Assembly (NCBI GenBank): GCA_003833135.1
Contig: QZLH01000914.1
Span: 17,482 to 34,442, forward strand
From: Oehlia diaphana
Lineage: Eukaryota; Glomeromycota; Glomeromycetes; Glomerales; Glomeraceae
Length of the DNA stretch: 16,961 nucleotides
Direction: 5' to 3'
The notes under the pieces were generated by a model that was given only the letters and a program-made list of their open reading frames with translations, did not search any database and was not told the DNA's origin. Position 1 is the first letter of the stretch. Each line of letters opens with the position of its first letter. The position numbers and the translations under genes are program-made. Shown here one piece after another: positions 10,310 through 16,961 of the stretch.

Positions 10310-10317
10310 ATAATATC
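10310..10317. repeat. Left 8-bp target-site duplication of the 1.5-kb hAT element
   Basis: ATAATATC, identical to 11818-11825. Confidence 0.88.
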
Positions 10318-10549
10318 TAGGGTTCCGCAAAATATCTGATCCGATCGGATCTGATCCGGATCTGATCTATCAAATCCAGATCAAATCAGATATTTACTGA
10401 CCTGCGGATCGGATTCGAATTTCAATTTTGAATCTGAAGTTCAGATTCGGATTTGAAATTGTATAATCTGAATCCGTCAGATTGTATCCGAATCAGATCC
10501 ATCGAATCTGGATCGGATCATTATGATCTGATTATAAATGCAAAAAAAA

Positions 10550-11339
10550 ATGCTGAAACTGATGGTTCCGGCATTTTTACTTGCAAAAACGCAAAATAAA
10601 ATGCTAAAACTGATGGTTCCGGCATTTTTACTTGCAAAAACGCAAAATAAAACGCTGAAACTGATGGTTCCAGCATTTTTACTTGCAAAAATGCAAAATA
10701 AAATGCCAAAACTGATGGTTCTAGCATTTTTACTTGCAAAAATGCAAAATAAAACGCTGAAACTGATGGTTCCAGCATTTTTACTTGCAAAAATGCAAAA
10801 TAAAACGCCGAAACTGATAGTTCTGGTGTTTTTACTTGAAAAAATGCAAAATAAACGCTGAAACTGATAGTTCTGGTGTTTTTACTTGCAAAACGCAAAA
10901 TAAAAAGCTGAAATTATTGTTTTCAGTATTTTTACTTGTAAAATGCAAAATAAAATGTCGAAACTGATGATTCCAGCATTTTTACTTGCAAAAACGCAAA
11001 ATAAAATATCGAAACTGATAGTTCTGGCATTTTTACTTGAAAAAACGCAAAAAAAATGCTGAAACTGATAGTTCCGGCGTTTTACTTGCAAAATGCAAAA
11101 TAAAACGCTGAAACTAATAGTTCTGGCATTTTTACTTGCAAAAACGCAAAATAAAATGCTGAAACTGATGGTTCTGGCATTTTTACTTGCAAAAACGCAA
11201 AATAAAATGCTAAAACTAATTGTTCTGGTGTTTTTACTTGCAAAAATGCAAAATAAAAAGCCGAAACTGATAGTTCTGGCGTTTTTACTTGCAAAAACGC
11301 AAAAAAAAGCTGAAACTGATGGTTCTGGCATTTTTTACG
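10550..11339. repeat. 51-bp minisatellite, about 16 copies
   Basis: Unit of about 51 bp built as GCTGAAACTGATGGTTCCGG, then CATTTTTACTTGCAAAAACG, then CAAAATAAAAT. I count sixteen copies of the GAAACTGAT core. Variation is mostly single substitutions (GGTTCC/AGTTCT, GCATT/GTGTT) and one-base indels in the second half. Each unit can fold with a GCATTTT/AAAATGC stem. Because 51 is a multiple of 3, both strands show repetitive open frames up to 149 codons, which are by-products and not genes. Confidence 0.92.
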
Positions 11340-11354
11340 TATTTTTCAAAAAAT

Positions 11355-11372
11355 CTGGTAATTAATTACCAG
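11355..11372. repeat. Perfect 18-bp palindrome
   Basis: CTGGTAATTAATTACCAG, right after the minisatellite in the hAT-type element. Perfect palindromes of this length could be a binding site or a cruciform seed; no function is known. Confidence 0.6.
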
Positions 11373-11817
11373 GATTATGAATTACAAAATCAGGCCATGT
11401 ATAGATCTGATCAGACCGATCGTCAATCACATTATAGATTGATTATCATCGATCTATTTTTTTTTTTATTTTACTTTTTTGCCGTTAACATGAATACTGA
11501 ATAGCGTCTCAAAAATACAATCATACGAGCAAATAAAAGTAAAAATTACATTTTATTTACCTTAGTTCTCGGGTATTTAGTTGAGAACTGTAAAATTTTA
11601 ACGCTAAACTTATTATATTTTCTAGACCAAAAATCAGATTCGGATCAGATTTGAATTGAATCGAATTCGGATTTTAAATTCGGATCCACGGATCAGATTC
11701 GGATTTCAAATATAGATCCGAATTTCAGATCTGGATTTAAATTGATAGATCCGAATCTGATCAGATCAGATTAAAATCCGATAAAATCTGATCCGATCCA
11801 ATCCATGCGGAACTCTA

Positions 11818-11825
11818 ATAATATC
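11818..11825. repeat. Right 8-bp target-site duplication of the 1.5-kb hAT element
   Basis: ATAATATC, identical to 10310-10317. Confidence 0.88.
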
Positions 11826-12172
11826 CATTAATGTTGTTTTTTGTCTATTATTAAGTACTATTTTTTTAACGCTTTCAGTTTTTGTGAATAATTTACGCAC
11901 TTTGCTCATGTGATCAAAATTAAAAAAACCATTATTTTGAGATTTTAAAATTCTTTTTAACTTTCTAATGAGATTTCTTATGAAACACATATGTTAATAA
12001 GATTTTGACTCTTTAAAATAATTTGTTTTTTTTCTATTAAGTATAACTTTTCTTTATTTAATGATTGTATCACATGAATTTTTTCCATCATGTGATTGTA
12101 AAGTCAGATTAATTAATTTCTTTCAGAAGTTTAACCACTTTTTATTTAAATCATTAATGTTTACTTATCTTC
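11826..12172 (-). pseudogene. ORF2 linker segment between two inserted elements
   Basis: Minus-strand residues IRNLIRKLKRILKSQ, NNGFFNFDHMSKVRKLF and VKKIVLNNRQKT are readable from 11984 down to the 1.5-kb hAT insertion. Upstream KKLINLTLQSHDGKNS is readable after a TGA. It is basic and helical in look, like the endonuclease-RT linker of LINEs. No catalytic motif. Confidence 0.6.
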
Positions 12173-12180
12173 ATTAATGA
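12173..12180. repeat. Left target-site duplication of the MITE
   Basis: ATTAATGA, matching ATCAATGA at 12425-12432 in seven of eight bases. Confidence 0.7.
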
Positions 12181-12424
12181 TAAGGTTGCTTGCTGAAACC
12201 TAAGGGTTTAGGCAAGATGGCGTTTTGCCGAAAAGCGAAATTCTGCTGAAACTATATTAAAATTATATTAAAAAACTGGCGAAATTCTGGAGAAAAGTGA
12301 AACTGCCAAAACTTATTATAAATGACGAAACTGCCAAAACTCTGCCAAAACTATAATAAATCTATAGTAAATTTTTGACGAAACTAATCGTAGGATTTTG
12401 AAGAGGTTTAGACAAGCAACCTTA
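12181..12424. mobile_element. 244-bp hAT-type MITE
   Basis: Perfect 12-bp terminal inverted repeats, TAAGGTTGCTTG and CAAGCAACCTTA, flanked by 8-bp target copies ATTAATGA (12173-12180) and ATCAATGA (12425-12432), one mismatch. The inside repeats short words such as GAAACTGCCAAAACT and GCGAAATTCTG and has no reading frame. It sits in the ORF2 linker of the LINE: FID-like residues precede it and an NDLNKKWLNF piece follows on the minus strand. Ends of this form and the 8-bp duplication suggest mobilisation by a hAT transposase. Confidence 0.82.
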
Positions 12425-12432
12425 ATCAATGA
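12425..12432. repeat. Right target-site duplication of the MITE
   Basis: ATCAATGA, partner of 12173-12180. Confidence 0.7.
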
Positions 12433-12489
12433 AGAGTTTAACTATTTCTTCTTTATAATTCAACCAGTCTTGTTCTGTCATATCATTGT

Positions 12490-13024
12490 CACAGGTCGAA
12501 ATGTGAAAAATCAGGCATCAATCAGTCACTAATCGGGTACTAATCAGGTAGCTGATTGGTGACTGATTGGCATTTTTGCCAAATACTGTCACCAATCAGG
12601 CAGTTTACTAACTTTTGATCCAGTAATCAGAAAAGAATGAAATATAGTTCATTGGAATCGTTTCAATAAGATGAATCTAATAGTAGTAAAATTGCATTTC
12701 CAGGATTAATAGTTAATAAAATATTAAATAAAATATAAATAGTATAATTTTATTTTTATATTTTATTTATTATCTCATCAGATATTAATCCTAGAAATAC
12801 AATTTTATTTACTACCATTAAATTCATCTTATTGAGACGATTCCAATAAACTACTGTATATTCCATCTTTTTCTGATCACTGAATCAAAAGTTAGCAAAC
12901 TGCCTGATTGGTAACGGTATTTGGCGAAAATACTAATCAGTCACCAATCAGTCACCAATTAGCTACCTGATTGGTGCCCAATTGGTGACTGATTGATGCC
13001 TAATTTTTCACATTTTGACCTGTG
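12490..13024. mobile_element. 535-bp long-TIR foldback element, superfamily unassigned
   Basis: The left arm starts CACAGGTCGAAATGTG and the right arm, inverted, CACAGGTCAAAATGTG. The arms pair over roughly 250 bp each and meet near 12755. Within the left arm CAATCAGTCAC (12519-12529) and GTGACTGATTG (12559-12569) form a smaller hairpin, and the right arm has the counterpart. A probable target duplication is ATATCATT at 12480-12487 and 13034-13041; the element edge differs on the two sides (GT against CG plus a TA run). On the minus strand END precedes and MTEQDW follows, so ORF2 becomes continuous when the insert is removed. Long TIRs and 8-bp duplications would suit a Mutator-like or hAT element; no transposase is present. 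Confidence 0.75.
12646..12852. repeat. Palindromic module, copy in the LINE-borne foldback
   Basis: AGTTCATTGGAATCGTTTC at the left and the inverse GACGATTCCAATAAACT at the right, with ATAAGATGAATCTAATAG and ATTTCCAGGATTAAT inside. It matches in word order the modules at 1898-2085, 2221-2414 and 2548-2735 of the other foldback, although the outer arms of the two elements are unrelated. Confidence 0.55.
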
Positions 13025-13037
13025 CGTATATATATAT

Positions 13038-13890
13038 CATTTTCCATTTTTTGTTGTTTAAGTTTCGCTAATTGCTTTAATTCAATAATTTCTTGTGCAA
13101 AAAATTGATTTAATATCATTAAATGATCTGTTTTGATATTATTTGATTTATAAAGTTTTTGATAGTTCAATTGTAATGCTAGAAAATGGGATGTTCATAT
13201 ATAATCTATACGAGTAGATATATTAATATTATTTCGCTTTGCATTGAATGTAGATCGAGGATTTTTATCTGTGATATCATATAATAGATTTGTAGTATTG
13301 AGCATTATTACGTTTTTCAAATATTCAAATAAATGATGTTTTTATTTCACTTTTTTCCCTTGTAGTTTTCACTTCAAAAAGGTATCATAATGGTTATTAA
13401 GATCTCCCATCATGATGATTTCATAGTTTTTTCTGTTAGCTTCATTAATTAATCTTTTTATTTCACAATTATAATCTTTATGAGATAAAGATGTGTGATT
13501 TTGTGTTGATAGGTAATATTATATAATTTGAACTTTCAAATTTCCTTTAAATTGAAGATCTAATGTTAAAATTTGTCCTTTAAATTCAAATTTATTGAAA
13601 ACATGATTATCTAATGATCTAGAAAGAATTAGACCTGTTTCAGATCCTATATGATGATCATCTGTTATGTTTGTAAAATATGATATATATTCGTTCGTAA
13701 TATTATTGTAAATATATTTAGCCTCTGAAATTTTTAAAGAAGTTTCAAAAATTCCCAGAATATTAATTTTCTTTTCATCCATTAAGTCTAAAATAAATTG
13801 TCATTTTTTAATAGTAAGATCTTTCACATTAATAGTCGCTACATTAAGATAGGGGTATTTGTTAATATTTTGTAATAGTGGTCTTTTGTT
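13038..13890 (-). pseudogene. ORF2 endonuclease domain (exonuclease-endonuclease-phosphatase fold)
   Basis: The segment starts with NVATINVKDL, followed by INILGIFETSL, where the Glu is the usual metal ligand. A strand GSETGLILS follows, then the GQILTLDLQFKGN region. Beyond a frameshift comes EIIMMGDLN (13396-13407 codes GDLN), the GDxN catalytic block. After another break STRIDYI-stop-TS (13195) corresponds to the RIDYIW block near the C-terminus. The catalytic His block that should follow is not visible. This domain nicks target DNA before reverse transcription. The 87-codon open piece 13782-13519 is its middle part. Confidence 0.8.
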
Positions 13891-13956
13891 ATTTTCAAAT
13901 AGTTTATTTTGTTGTTTGTTGATATTAATATTGGTTTCTATTGTGGCAGGAAAAAA

Positions 13957-13981
13957 TTTTTTTTTTTTTTTCTTTTTTTTT
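13957..13981 (-). repeat. Homopurine tract between ORF1 and ORF2
   Basis: On the plus strand T15-C-T9, so A9-G-A15 on the LINE sense strand. It lies about 50 bases after the ORF1 stop and just before the first readable ORF2 residues. It is prone to slippage and hides the true ORF2 start. Confidence 0.6.
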
Positions 13982-14031
13982 GGGATTTTTTATACTATCA
14001 TTAAAAATTATAAAATTATATGAGAAAGATA

Positions 14032-15988
14032 TTAATTTTTTTTTGTAGTATTCTCTCCATCTTCCAATCTTGCTATATTAGAAGAGGATGTAATTTTGAA
14101 TGAAAAGGTAAGGAGTTGTTTAGCGATTTGAGTTAATAAAGTCATATTTTGTTTTATTTTTTGATCAAATCTGGATAATTTATTTTCAAATTCATCCATT
14201 CCAGAATCAGATGAAGTTCCAGTATCTTCAATATGAACACGTTTATTATTATTGTTGAATAAAACAGTTGCCTTTTCTTTTGATTATTAATTAGGATTTC
14301 TAAGAATTGTTCTAGTAGTTTGTTGATTTTTTGATTGTTATTTATTTCTACATGCACAAAATTCTTTTTGTAAGGATTTATTATCTCTTTAAAGTAATTA
14401 GAATTATGCGAAAACTTGATTTATTGCTTGACGAATGTTATTAAAGTCTTGTTAAATTGCATTATCTTGGGACCCTTGACGATTATTGTTATTATTATTT
14501 TGAATTCCTATATATGGATTATTATGAATAATATTTTGCTCGTTCCATTCTTTTCTATTATTACTAGGATGATGTTGTTGTATACGTCTATTATTATTAC
14601 CTCCTTTTGCAGCATCTGCATATAAAGAAGGTCTTTTCTTGTTTTTAAATTGACTAAGTGCTTGTGTTGATTCAAATATTTGGATTTGATTTGTCGTTCT
14701 TTATTACAATCTTTTGCAATGTGAACTGGTGAGCCATACGCATGACAGGCTTTTTCATTGGGAGTAAGCCAAAAAAGGGCATTACCATTAATTTTGAGTT
14801 CTAAACTTGCAGCTTCACTTCAAATATCCTCATTGGAGAAGTATACCATTGCGTATTTTAGTAAATTATAATTTTTTGGATTTCTAGGAATGACCATACT
14901 TTTAGCATCTGATCCTTTAAGAAGTTCATTAACTTCTCTGCCAGTTGTACCAAATGGAAGTCCAGTAAGTTTGAGTATAAACTTATATCTTTGTATTCTA
15001 CTTTCTTCATTTAACAATAATGGAATCACTCTTACTGTATGTTGTTCTAAATAGCAGCTCCATTGAGAGTAGAAGGGTTCGATATTTTTTTTATCCACAT
15101 ATCTGATATAAGTGTATTGATATAATTCTTTAACTCAATTACTCAAGTATATAAATCTTCTATTTGTCTATATTTGCTAAATACTGCATGTATTTCGTAC
15201 AGTTTAAAGTTGAAAGGGATATCTAAAACTTGAATAATACAAGATTTCTGCGCTTCTTTTTCTTTCAATTTTTCAGCTTTTTCTGCGAGTCCTTCACTTG
15301 AAATTTGATTGGTTTATCATTTTCCATAAACTTGAATTCAGCATTTACGAATTTATTGTATTGTTCCTGATTATCAAATTATATCTGAAAAAAATTTTCT
15401 TTATCTATTTTTGATAGATGATAGTGATTTTTATGATATCATAATCTTTATATAATTAACTTTTAAGGAATTTCATCTTGGCAATCTTATTATTACCCGA
15501 GATTTTACTAAAAGGGACTCTTGCCTTAAAAGGAAAGTTGCCGTTTAGTTGATCATCTAAATTTTCTGGTAATGGGTATGAGTTCTATTTATCATTAAAT
15601 AAGATGGTTTCTGAGATTGTTGATTATCAGTTATTTTATCAATCTCCATAGAAGTATCATTTTGCTGTTGATTATTGCTAATTTCATTCAGGGTGTTCGT
15701 TTGAAATTGTTGGCCACCTTGCAGGTTCTCAACTGATGAAGTAGGTTTGTTAATATTGCAAGCCGTCTAGCTATATGATGACTTGTTATAAGCAGAGCGT
15801 TCAATTATTACAGTAGGTCCTGAGTTAGTTGACCTGATATTCATGCTATGGCTTCCATTATCTTGTTATTTCATTTTACGACTATTCTTTCTGCTAGAAA
15901 CTTCTGTATAGTCATCTTTACCGTCTTTCCATTTACCTTTAAAAACTGGAGGCTGACTGGAAGGGTTCCTGTTCGTTGAACCACTCAT
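14032..15988 (-). pseudogene. LINE ORF1: RRM-like and CCHC-knuckle RNA-binding protein, broken
   Basis: ATG at 15988-15986 opens MSGSTNRNPSS and a polar N-terminus (KGKWKDGKDDYTEVSSRKNS) with stops at 15866-15868 (TAA) and 15767-15769 (TAG). After frameshifts, CIIQVLDIPFNFKLYEIHAV (about 15245-15185) looks like the first strand and helix of one RRM. FYSQWSCYLEQHTVRV and FILKLTGLPFGTT to YAMVYFSNED (15098-14820) form a second RRM-like unit. A knuckle C-H-A-Y-G...H...C follows (about 14750-14705). The C-terminus is Asn/Gln-rich (about 14620-14470) and ends after SGMDEFENKL and IARLEDGENTT at TAA 14032-14034. Such ORF1 proteins bind element RNA into particles. The layout matches LINE ORF1 of mycorrhizal fungi as I remember it. 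At least four stops and three frameshifts make it non-functional. Confidence 0.8.
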
Positions 15989-16100
15989 GTCAGCAAAAAA
16001 TAAAGAATTTTAATAATAAAATTTTTTGAAAAATATTTCTATCTTTTTTTTCTACTATATAAATTGAATGAAGTAGAAAAGAGTTTTTAGCATCGCATCC
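15989..16100 (-). promoter_or_regulatory. LINE 5' leader, presumed internal promoter
   Basis: The 112 bp between the 5' target duplication and the ORF1 ATG begin GGATGCGATGC on the sense strand and then become A/T-rich. Full-length LINEs carry their promoter here; no specific element is recognised, so the role is inferred from position. Confidence 0.4.
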
Positions 16101-16117
16101 ATATGGGCTGATTTGTT
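16101..16117. repeat. Target-site duplication at the LINE 5' end
   Basis: ATATGGGCTGATTTGTT, identical over 17 bp to 5713-5729. Confidence 0.9.
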
Positions 16118-16124
16118 GTTTTGT

Positions 16125-16615
16125 ATTTTAACTTAGAGACAGGTATTATTACAACCATCTATAACTAAGTAGTCTATGAATACAAGGTCTATGCTATCCA
16201 ACCAACTAGTATACTTGCGACCAATCCTAGTATGACTACAATGCCATAGCAGTTTGACCTACAGATAGTTCCTATCTATCAACGAAATACTACCTGGCTA
16301 GTTATAACTCCTTACTCATCCTTTATCCATAGCTAAGGCATGATTTAGCTCAAATTTATATACCATCCTGGCCAATCTTTAGCTAATGGAGGATTTTTAT
16401 TAAATATATGGCAATCATCTAGATACCCTTCTATACCAATCATCTACACTTCAGAACTGAACTAAGGCTCACTCAAGACCACTACAGCCTCACGATTCCT
16501 TAGCTTCAAGGTACAGTTGTGAATCTCCTAATGGTATAGTAGTGATTACTGAGACAGAAAGAACAAGAGATAGTACAGACTTGGCTGTTTGGGGTTATCT
16601 CCACCCAGTAAAAAA
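16125..16615. other. GC-richer non-coding block of unknown origin
   Basis: About 490 bp with visibly higher G+C than its surroundings and no open frame above a few dozen codons. On the minus strand a TATATAAA box lies at 16355-16362. No terminal repeat, A/B box or tRNA-like fold was found. It could be an LTR fragment, another non-autonomous element or the unique target of the LINE. The block was interrupted on its left by the LINE insertion. Confidence 0.4.
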
Positions 16616-16646
16616 TTGAAAATCTGGAATTTGTACAGAAAATATT

Positions 16647-16678
16647 ATTGTACGAATTCTGTATAAATTCTGTACAAT
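16647..16678. repeat. Imperfect inverted repeat with GTAC tips
   Basis: ATTGTACGAATT (16647-16658) faces AATTCTGTACAAT (16666-16678). One extra base breaks the symmetry. Further GTAC words occur at 16633 and 16727-16735. Confidence 0.45.
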
Positions 16679-16762
16679 TAGTGAATGAAAATGTACTGAA
16701 TATGTATCAAATTATAAAATATTCCGTACTTGTACAATTTCTGTATTATATTAATTTTATAC

Positions 16763-16828
16763 AGATTTTGTACAGATTTTGTACTGATTTTGTACTGATT
16801 TTGTACAAATTTTGTACAAATTTTGTTC
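16763..16828 (+). repeat. Six tandem 11-bp repeats (WRATTTTGTAC)
   Basis: Units AGATTTTGTAC twice, TGATTTTGTAC twice, AAATTTTGTAC once and AAATTTTGTTC once follow without gaps. The 11-bp spacing puts every GTAC on nearly the same helix face. The small frames across it on both strands are by-products of the repeat. Confidence 0.85.
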
Positions 16829-16961
16829 ATAAAATATTTATAAATTTTTTCAATTAATTTATTAGTTTTTAATATAAAATAGATATAAAATATTACATAC
16901 ATTAAAGTAAATGATTTTATTTGATTTACATTCTAAAATTACTACAAATACTAATTCTAAT
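16829..16961. other. AT-rich end of window, nothing recognised
   Basis: No frame, repeat or RNA gene seen. Confidence 0.5.

Larger units (their letters stand above)
10318..11817. mobile_element. 1,500-bp non-autonomous hAT-type element with internal 51-bp minisatellite
   Basis: The ends are TAGGGTTCCGCA and, inverted on the right, TAGAGTTCCGCA. A perfect 8-bp target duplication, ATAATATC, flanks them (10310-10317 and 11818-11825). Tip form and duplication size are those of hAT transposons. About 230 bp at the left and 180 bp at the right are packed with GATCCGAATC/GATCAGATC words in both orientations, including the perfect 14-bp palindrome at 10338-10351, which look like subterminal transposase sites. 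The middle is a tandem array (10550-11339) and an AT-rich stretch without genes. There is no transposase. On the minus strand the ORF2 sequence before and after the element joins in frame (LMDI / INEVKLV) when one target copy is removed. Confidence 0.88.
6089..13950 (-). pseudogene. LINE ORF2: endonuclease-RT-RNase H polyprotein, broken and interrupted
   Basis: The frame is first readable just after a homopurine tract near 13950 and ends at a TAG (6089-6091). In order it holds an APE-type endonuclease (13038-13890), a linker cut by three DNA elements, a reverse transcriptase (about 9950-8430), a connection region (8430-7420), RNase H (7405-6960), a W-rich segment and a C-terminal finger (about 6600-6540). 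A tail follows with NINLKKVKENYN and FKDLDSLR. Many stops and single-base shifts break it, for example one missing base after the GIDQGEIIS motif. No convincing ATG was found for the start. TGA occurs at seven conserved Trp positions (13195, 9698, 9656, 9437, 9219, 6937, 6598). Its ancestral job was nicking the target, copying the RNA and degrading the RNA strand. Confidence 0.85.
5730..16100 (-). mobile_element. Full-length LINE retrotransposon, decayed and carrying three nested insertions
   Basis: Read on the minus strand, the element has a short 5' leader (16100-15989), ORF1 (RRM-like units and CCHC knuckle), ORF2 (APE endonuclease, reverse transcriptase, RNase H, CCHC-like finger), a 3' untranslated region and an A-rich tail of AATAAAAAA type (5751-5730). 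It is bounded by a perfect 17-bp target duplication, as expected for target-primed reverse transcription. The span is 10,371 bp; subtracting three insertions with one target copy each (1,508, 252 and about 554 bp) leaves about 8.06 kb. Domain order with RNase H points to the I/Tad-like side of the LINE tree; the wording of motifs is typical of Glomeromycotina elements. Both ORFs are broken, so it is not autonomous now. Confidence 0.9.

Noticed and set aside
10550..11339. CRISPR-like array
   Set aside because: The repeat is continuous with no unique spacers, the unit is 51 bp, and it lies inside a hAT-type transposon in eukaryotic DNA.
10521..11365. Several repetitive open frames on both strands (up to 149 codons)
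   Set aside because: They follow from the 51-bp unit being a multiple of three and lacking stops in several frames; they exist on both strands over the same DNA and have no protein-like features.
15132..15150. TGA in ORF1 after YT as another Trp
   Set aside because: The frame changes around here (VKELYQYTYIRYV reads better in another frame), so the position cannot be assigned.
16125..16615. tRNA or SINE head
   Set aside because: No A box plus B box at proper spacing and no cloverleaf could be found by eye on either strand.
16648..16902. Overlapping plus and minus 69- and 74-codon frames
   Set aside because: Both are translations of the 11-bp GTAC array and AT-rich flanks; low complexity, no start context, no family.

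Overview
This is an AT-rich, gene-poor eukaryotic window made almost entirely of decayed transposable elements nested in one another. No intact host gene, tRNA, rRNA or CRISPR array is visible. The long LINE has an ORF1 with RRM-like units and a CCHC knuckle, and an ORF2 with APE endonuclease, reverse transcriptase, RNase H and a terminal zinc finger. Its motif wording (LALDMAKAYD, GIDQGE, RIDYI) resembles LINEs of arbuscular mycorrhizal fungi (Glomeromycotina, Rhizophagus-like). That assignment is an inference from remembered family features, not a search result.

Left part (1-5168): the window opens in the right end of a GC-richer hAT-type element (1-221). A possible FAR1/MULE-type transposase remnant follows (420-735). 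Next is a complete but dead Tc1/mariner element (851-3322, TIRs and TA flanks). It is split by a 1.2-kb foldback element with hAT-like ends and an 8-bp target duplication (1713-2909). From 3325 to 5168 the DNA is extremely AT-rich and I see no gene.

Central part (5169-16117): a 5'-truncated old LINE tail (5185-5697) lies next to a full-length LINE on the minus strand (5730-16100) flanked by a perfect 17-bp target duplication. Without later insertions the LINE is about 8.06 kb. ORF1 (15988 to 14032) and ORF2 (about 13950 to 6089) are broken by stops and frameshifts, but most catalytic motifs are readable. Three DNA elements landed in ORF2 between endonuclease and RT: a 1,500-bp hAT-type element with a 51-bp minisatellite (10318-11817), a 244-bp hAT-type MITE (12181-12424) and a 535-bp long-TIR foldback (12490-13024). 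Each has a recognisable 8-bp target duplication, so the order of events can be read: old LINE, then full LINE, then the three DNA elements.

Right part (16118-16961): an unexplained GC-richer non-coding block (about 16125-16615), then a GTAC-rich stretch with six 11-bp tandem repeats.

The most interesting signals are (i) in-frame TGA codons at positions where the LINE and Tc1 families conserve Trp, in two unrelated elements, and (ii) a palindromic module of about 190-205 bp present in four copies across two different foldback elements.
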